From Enoplolaimus lenunculus (Eukaryota > Nematoda > Enoplea > Enoplida > Thoracostomopsidae): 64,000 nucleotides of DNA. Each line of letters starts with the position of its first letter. The first letter of the stretch is position 1. The notes beneath the pieces are model-generated. The model searched no databases and was not told the origin of the DNA. It worked only from the letters and a program-made list of their open reading frames with translations. Below are positions 34,101-40,100 of the stretch, piece after piece. The translations under genes were made by a program, and so were the position numbers. The stretch is from NCBI GenBank assembly GCA_030248215.1, contig JASANG010001983.1:1-64000 (forward strand). The letters run 5' to 3'.

Positions 34101-37100
34101 CCGTCGCTCGTACGGCGCCGTCCGTTACCGTGCGTCACCCGTACGGCGCTGTCCGTCACCGTGCGTCACCCGTACGGCGCTGTCCGTCACCGTGCGTCAC
34201 CCGTACGGCGCTGTGCGTCACCCGTACGGCGCTGTCCGTCACCGTGCGTCACCCGTACGGCGCTGTCCATCACCGTGCGTCACCCGTACGGCGCCGTCCG
34301 TCACCGTGCGTCACCCGTACGGCGCTGTCCGTCACCGTGCGTCACCGGTACGGCGCCGTTCACCCGTACGGCGCTGTCCGTCACCATGCGTCACCCGTAC
34401 GGCGCTGTCCGTCACCGTGCGTCACCCGTACGGTGCTGTCCGTCACCGTGCGTCACCCGTACGGCGCTGTGCGTCACCGTGCGTCACCCGTACGGCGCTG
34501 TCCGTCACCGTGCGTCACCCGTATGGCGCTGTCCGTCACCGTGCGTCACCCGTACGGCGCTGTCCGTCACCGTGCGTCACCCGTACGGCGCTGTCCGTCA
34601 CCGTGCGTCACCCGTACGGCGCTGTCCGTCACCGTGCGTCATCCGTACGGCGCTGTCCGTCACCGTGCGTCATCCGTACGACGCTGTCCGTCACCGTGCG
34701 TCATCCGTACGGCGCTGTCCGTCACCGTGCGTCACCCGTACGGCGCTGTCCGTCACCGTGCGTCACCTGTACGGCGCCGTCCGTCACCGTGCGTCACCTG
34801 TACGGCGCTGTCCGTCACCGTGCGTCACCTGTACGGCGCTGTCCGTCACCGTGCGTCACCTGTACGGCGCTGTCCGTCACCGTGCGTCACCTGTACGGCG
34901 CTGTCCGTCACCGTGCGTCACCCGTACGGCGCTGTGCGTCACCGTGCGTCACCCGTACGGCGCTGTCCGTCACCGTGCGTCACCCGTACGGCGCTGTCCG
35001 TCACCGTGCGGCACCCGTACGGCGCTGTCCATCACCGTGCGTCACCCGTACGGCGCTGTCCGTCACCGTGCGGCACCCGTACGGCGCCGTTCGTCACCGT
35101 GCGTCACCCGTACGGCGCTGTCCGTCACCGTGCGTCACCCGTACGGCGCTGTCCGTCACCGTGCGTCACCCGTACGGTGCTGTCCGTCACCGTGCGTCAC
35201 CCCTACGGCGCTGTGCGTCACCGTGCGTCACCCGTACGGCGCTGTGCGTCACCGTGCGTCACCCGTGCGGCGCTGTGCGTCACCGTGCGTCACCCGTACG
35301 GCGCTGTCCGTCACCGTGCGGCACCCGTACGGCGCTGTCCATCACCGTGCGGCACCCGTACGGCGCTGTCCGTCACCGTGCGGCACCCGTACGGCGCTGT
35401 CCATCACCGTGCGTCACCCGTACGGCGCTATCCGTCACCGTGCGTCACCCGTACGGCGCTGTCCGTCACCGTGCGTCACCCGTACGGCGCCGTTCGTCAC
35501 CCGTACGGCGCTGTGCGTCACCGTGCGTCAGCCGTACGGCTCCGTGCGTCACCCGTACGGCGCCGTCCGTCACCGTGCGTCACCCGTACGGCGCCGTCCG
35601 TCACCGTGCGTCACCTGTACGGCGCCGTCCGTCACCGTGCGTCACCTGTACGGCGCTGTCCGTCACCGTGCGTCACCCGTACGGCGCTGTCCGTCACCGT
35701 GCGTCACCCGTACGGCGCTGTCCGTCACCGTGCGTCACCCGTACGGCGCTGCGCGTCACCGTGCGTCACCCGTACGGCGCTGTGCGTCACCGTGCGTCAC
35801 CCGTACGGCGCTGTCCGTCACCGTGCGTCACCCGTACGGCGCTGTCCGTCACCGTGCGTCACCCGTACGGCGCTGTCCATCACCGTGCGTCACCCGTACG
35901 GCGCTGTCCATCACCGTGCGTCACCCGTACGGCGCTGTCCGTCACCGTGCGTCACCCGTACGGCGCTGTCCGTCACCGTGCGTCACCCGTACGGCGCTGT
36001 CCGTCACCGTGCGTCACCCGTACGGCGCTGTCCGTCACCGTGCGTCACCCGTACGGCGCTGTCCGTCACCGTGCGTCACCCGTACGGCGCTGTCCGTCAC
36101 CGTGCGTCACCCGTACGGCGCTGTCCGTCACCGTGCGTCACCCGTACGGCGCTGTCCGTCACCGTGCGTCACCCGTGCGGCGCCGTTCGTCACCGTGCGT
36201 CACCCGTACGGCGCTGTCCGTCACCGTGCGTCACCCGTACGGCGCTGTCCGTCACCGTGCGTCTCCCGTACGGCGCTGTCCGTCACCGTGCGTCACCCGT
36301 ACGGCGCTGTCCGTCACCGTGCGTCACCCGTACGGCGCTGTCCCTCAACGTGCCGCATCGTACGCAAATAAATCACGTTCTTTTCAAGTGGTCATTCTTT
36401 TCAAGTGGTCATTCTTTTCAAGTGGTCATTCTTTTCAAGTGGTCATTCTTTTCAAGTGGTCATAGTTTTCAAGTGGTCATAGTTTTCTTTTATATTTCAG
36501 CATTCACGTCCTTGAAGAAACACTGCAAAACACTGAAGATCGTTGGAAAGAAAAATTCAACGAATCTCGTGAGCGACACAAAGATACTTTGAGTCGAATT
36601 GAACGCGAAAAAGACTTACAAACTGAAGCGTTGCAGTTGAAACTCCAGTTGGTTGAGCGAGAGCATACAAGTTGTAAATCAGCTCAAGCTAAAGCAGAGT
36701 TGGAAATTGCGGCGCTAACGTGAGTTTCTTGGACGTCCCTACGGAAACAGAAAATGTTTCACATATTTTCAATTTTTTGTGAGGCATTTTGACGTTTTTA
36801 AAATGTTTGGCAAATGTAAGGAACAGAGACGGAACAGTATTATAAGCGTATTCCTAAGCCTAAGCCTAAGCCTAAGACAAGCAAAAATATTAGTCTAAAG
36901 CTTAAACTTACTCTATTGCAGTCCCACAGAAAAACGTTCCGCTCGTGATCTTTACATGGGCCAAATGTTTGAAAGATCCTAGTGTGAATAATGAATTTAA
37001 ATGATTGACATAAAATCTTGAAACTAAACATAAACCGAATTACCGCATTCTCAAATGTGTATAGCATTTATCACCTGTTAGTAATAGGTTTTCAAACGTG

Positions 37101-40100
37101 CGAGCGACGCCATCTACAAATACCCGAACTCACTTCACAAACAGAACCAATCATATGCGTTAAAATTTGCCAAATTTGGATATTTGTTCATTGGCTGGTT
37201 TGAAATTTACAGGACCTATCACCAACTGACGATAGGTGCTGGGTACAATTGAGAATATGATGAAAATAACCAAATGGATGAACTGTATCCTATTAATGTT
37301 TTGAGGTTATTATTAATCGCCTCTGTGAAAAATTATAGAAAATAGGTATAATGGCCCATGTATAGAACAGGGCCGGATCGTTTTCCGGAGGGGCTATAAT
37401 AGAGTCAGTTTAAGGTTTAGACTAATTTATTTGCTTAGGCTTAGGCTTAGGAATAGGCTCATCCTTACACTTAGGCTTAGGTTTAGGCTTAGGAATCTGC
37501 TTATACTACTGTTCTGACCCTGTTCTATACATGGGCCGGTATAATGAACGTGTTTAATTTATTTAAATCTATTCTTTATTACTATTTTTACAAAACGGTT
37601 GCAACGTCAGTTCAACTGTAAATTGTTTGTAATTTAATTATTGCTTTTTGTGTGTGTGCAGTTAATTTGTATTTTTGTTGCAATTTGCAATATTTTCAGT
37701 GCAGAAAACGCGTCACAACAAGAACGCATTGACGTGTTGGAATTGCAACTGAGTGATTTAACGAAAGACAATGAAGACGCGTCGGGACTACTGGCAACAA
37801 CACGACAAAATGCTCAAAAACAAGTGCAACACTATCAACAAATGATCGAAGATTTACAAGATCAAGTTGACCAGCTCAAAGAAGTGACCAAATCAAGGTG
37901 AGTGGACAGACGTTATTTTTGCTGAATCTTCCTTTCTAACTCGTATTATTCGGGTCATTTCTTTTACCCCCCTCCAGCCGACATTTGCTCGAAAATAAAT
38001 ATTCAAAATGTCGGCGCATATAAAGATCAGGGGCGGACCGTTTTTCTGCGAGACTGCAATAGAGTAAGCTTAAGCTTATTTTTTGCTTACATTTAGGAAT
38101 ATGCTTATGCTACTGTTACGGCTATGTTCTATACATCAGCCAAAATGTCTCAGGCAAACCAACTTTACAGTATAATTAAATTTTGCGTACTTTCGGCCTT
38201 ATTTCTGAATTCTTAAGCTTAGACTCTAGATTTATGGTTCAACTTATGCAAAGGCATTGCTCTTGCGTTTATGTAAGCCTTCTCAAAAGCTTATGCGCCG
38301 TTCACATTATATAATGCGGCCGGGTTACAAAATGAGTCATAGTCCAGGGTTAACAATCACTCGTTAACCCTACCTCAGCAAAAATTCTCCGATGACCTTA
38401 CCTCAAAGCGTGTCACAAGCCAGTTTGTGACACGCGTTGAAGCAAGGTCGACACTTTTTTTACACCGTCTGCCACTCGTCGACCGTACCACAACGCGTGT
38501 CACAAATTGCTATGTGACACGCGTTCAGGTAGGGTAATTCAGATATTTTCGGTGAGGTAAGGTAAACGAGTGTTTAAACCGTGAGCTGTGACACATTTTG
38601 TGGCCAGGTCGAATTTTATGTAGTGAACGGCGATTTAACCCTTTCTTACATGAATATTTTCTATTTCATCTGAGACCGACATTTATGCTAGGATTCGAAC
38701 TCCAGTGACTGGAGTGGCAGGCGTTTACCATCACCACTCAGCTATAGGAGCTTGACGCTCGAGCCCGAGGTGGCTCTCACGTCTTGTTGTGATTTAGTAC
38801 TATGTATACGTGTTGCAATTGTTAAAACTGTACGATATATATTATTTAACGTATATACACTGCGCTAAGTTGCCAATAATCAACTCTATGTGAGAAGGGG
38901 TTAAGCTTTTGTGGAACAAAAGTAAATATACAAGACGAGCAAATTCCTGCGTTTTTAAATTCAATGTAAATTGCAAATTTTCAACGCTCAACCCGACGTT
39001 TTACCCTTCGTGTTTGGTATTCAGACAACGCGCTGGCTCAGTGTATGAGCGTTCAGAAGAACTCGAGCAAGAATTGCAAATGGTACGCGATGAAAAACAA
39101 CGCCTTCAAGATACAAACGATGATCTGCAAGCACAAATTCTACAAATGTCTGTCGAGCAAGGCCGGTCGCTTCTAGCGCAACCGGGCAGTTTAGCCGATG
39201 AGCTGGAATCAATGTCTAAAGATCAGGTAGAGGTGCGATTTATGTGCCGGGCGGTTGCCGCTGCTTGCTGCTTCTTTATGCGTTTTATTGCTTTAAGCAT
39301 CCTTTGATGTCCAAACTTGGTGCCAAATTCATTTGGGGATAAGGGATGTGTTCCTCGTACCCTTATTAACCCCCTCGACTTCTTTATGCCATTTATTGTT
39401 TTAAGCATCCTTTGATGTCCAAACTTGGTGCCAAATTCATTTGGGGATAAGGGATGTGTTCCTCGTACCCTTATTAACCCCCTCGACTTCTTTATGCCAT
39501 TTATTGTTTTAAGCATCCTTTGATGTCCAAACTTGGTGCCAAATTTTTTTCGTGGTTAGGCTATGGATTCCCGGTCCCTTAACTACCTGGACGTGAGGTT
39601 CCGATGCAAATGGTTCATCTGAAGCCTCACAATGTGTTTTTTGTAGTCAAATGCAACGGAAGGATGCTGAGACGCCACAGAACAAATTTAAAAAGTTTCG
39701 GTTCTTTGGGGGTACACTACGAATGTACGAATGAATTTTAAAATATTGAAAAATTTGCTAAAACACGCGTTTTTTGAAGCAGTGTTTACTGTTGTTAAGC
39801 ACCGTTGAACTATCAACTTTGTGACCTCAGCGAAGCGTTGTTTCAAGTCGTCAGATATATATTTTGTCTTGGTTTTCATGCAAAATAATATTGCGGTCAG
39901 TATAAAGGGTATAGTGTATATATGGTACCGTTTTGAACGGTGGACATCAAAGGTTTTGCAGTAGCCCGAGTTTACTTTTCAATTTGCATATGTTTAAAGC
40001 GTTCGCTTTTGCCTCCATTTTGGTATATATTCTCAAATGTGTATAGCAACTATCGTCAGTTAGTAATAGCTTTGCAAACTCACTAATTGTTGCAGTTTTC

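Noticed and set aside
34080-36350. CRISPR-like regular array
   Set aside because: A simple head-to-tail 31-bp satellite without spacers, in an animal gene intron.
33999-36592. Three very long open frames (757-820 codons) on the plus strand
   Set aside because: They are the three readings of one 31-bp tandem repeat, lie in an intron, and have no domain, splice support or minus-strand counterpart.
39223-39516. Minus-strand 97-codon frame with 36-residue repeats
   Set aside because: Translation of the 108-bp tandem repeat and of the complement of a FIP exon end.
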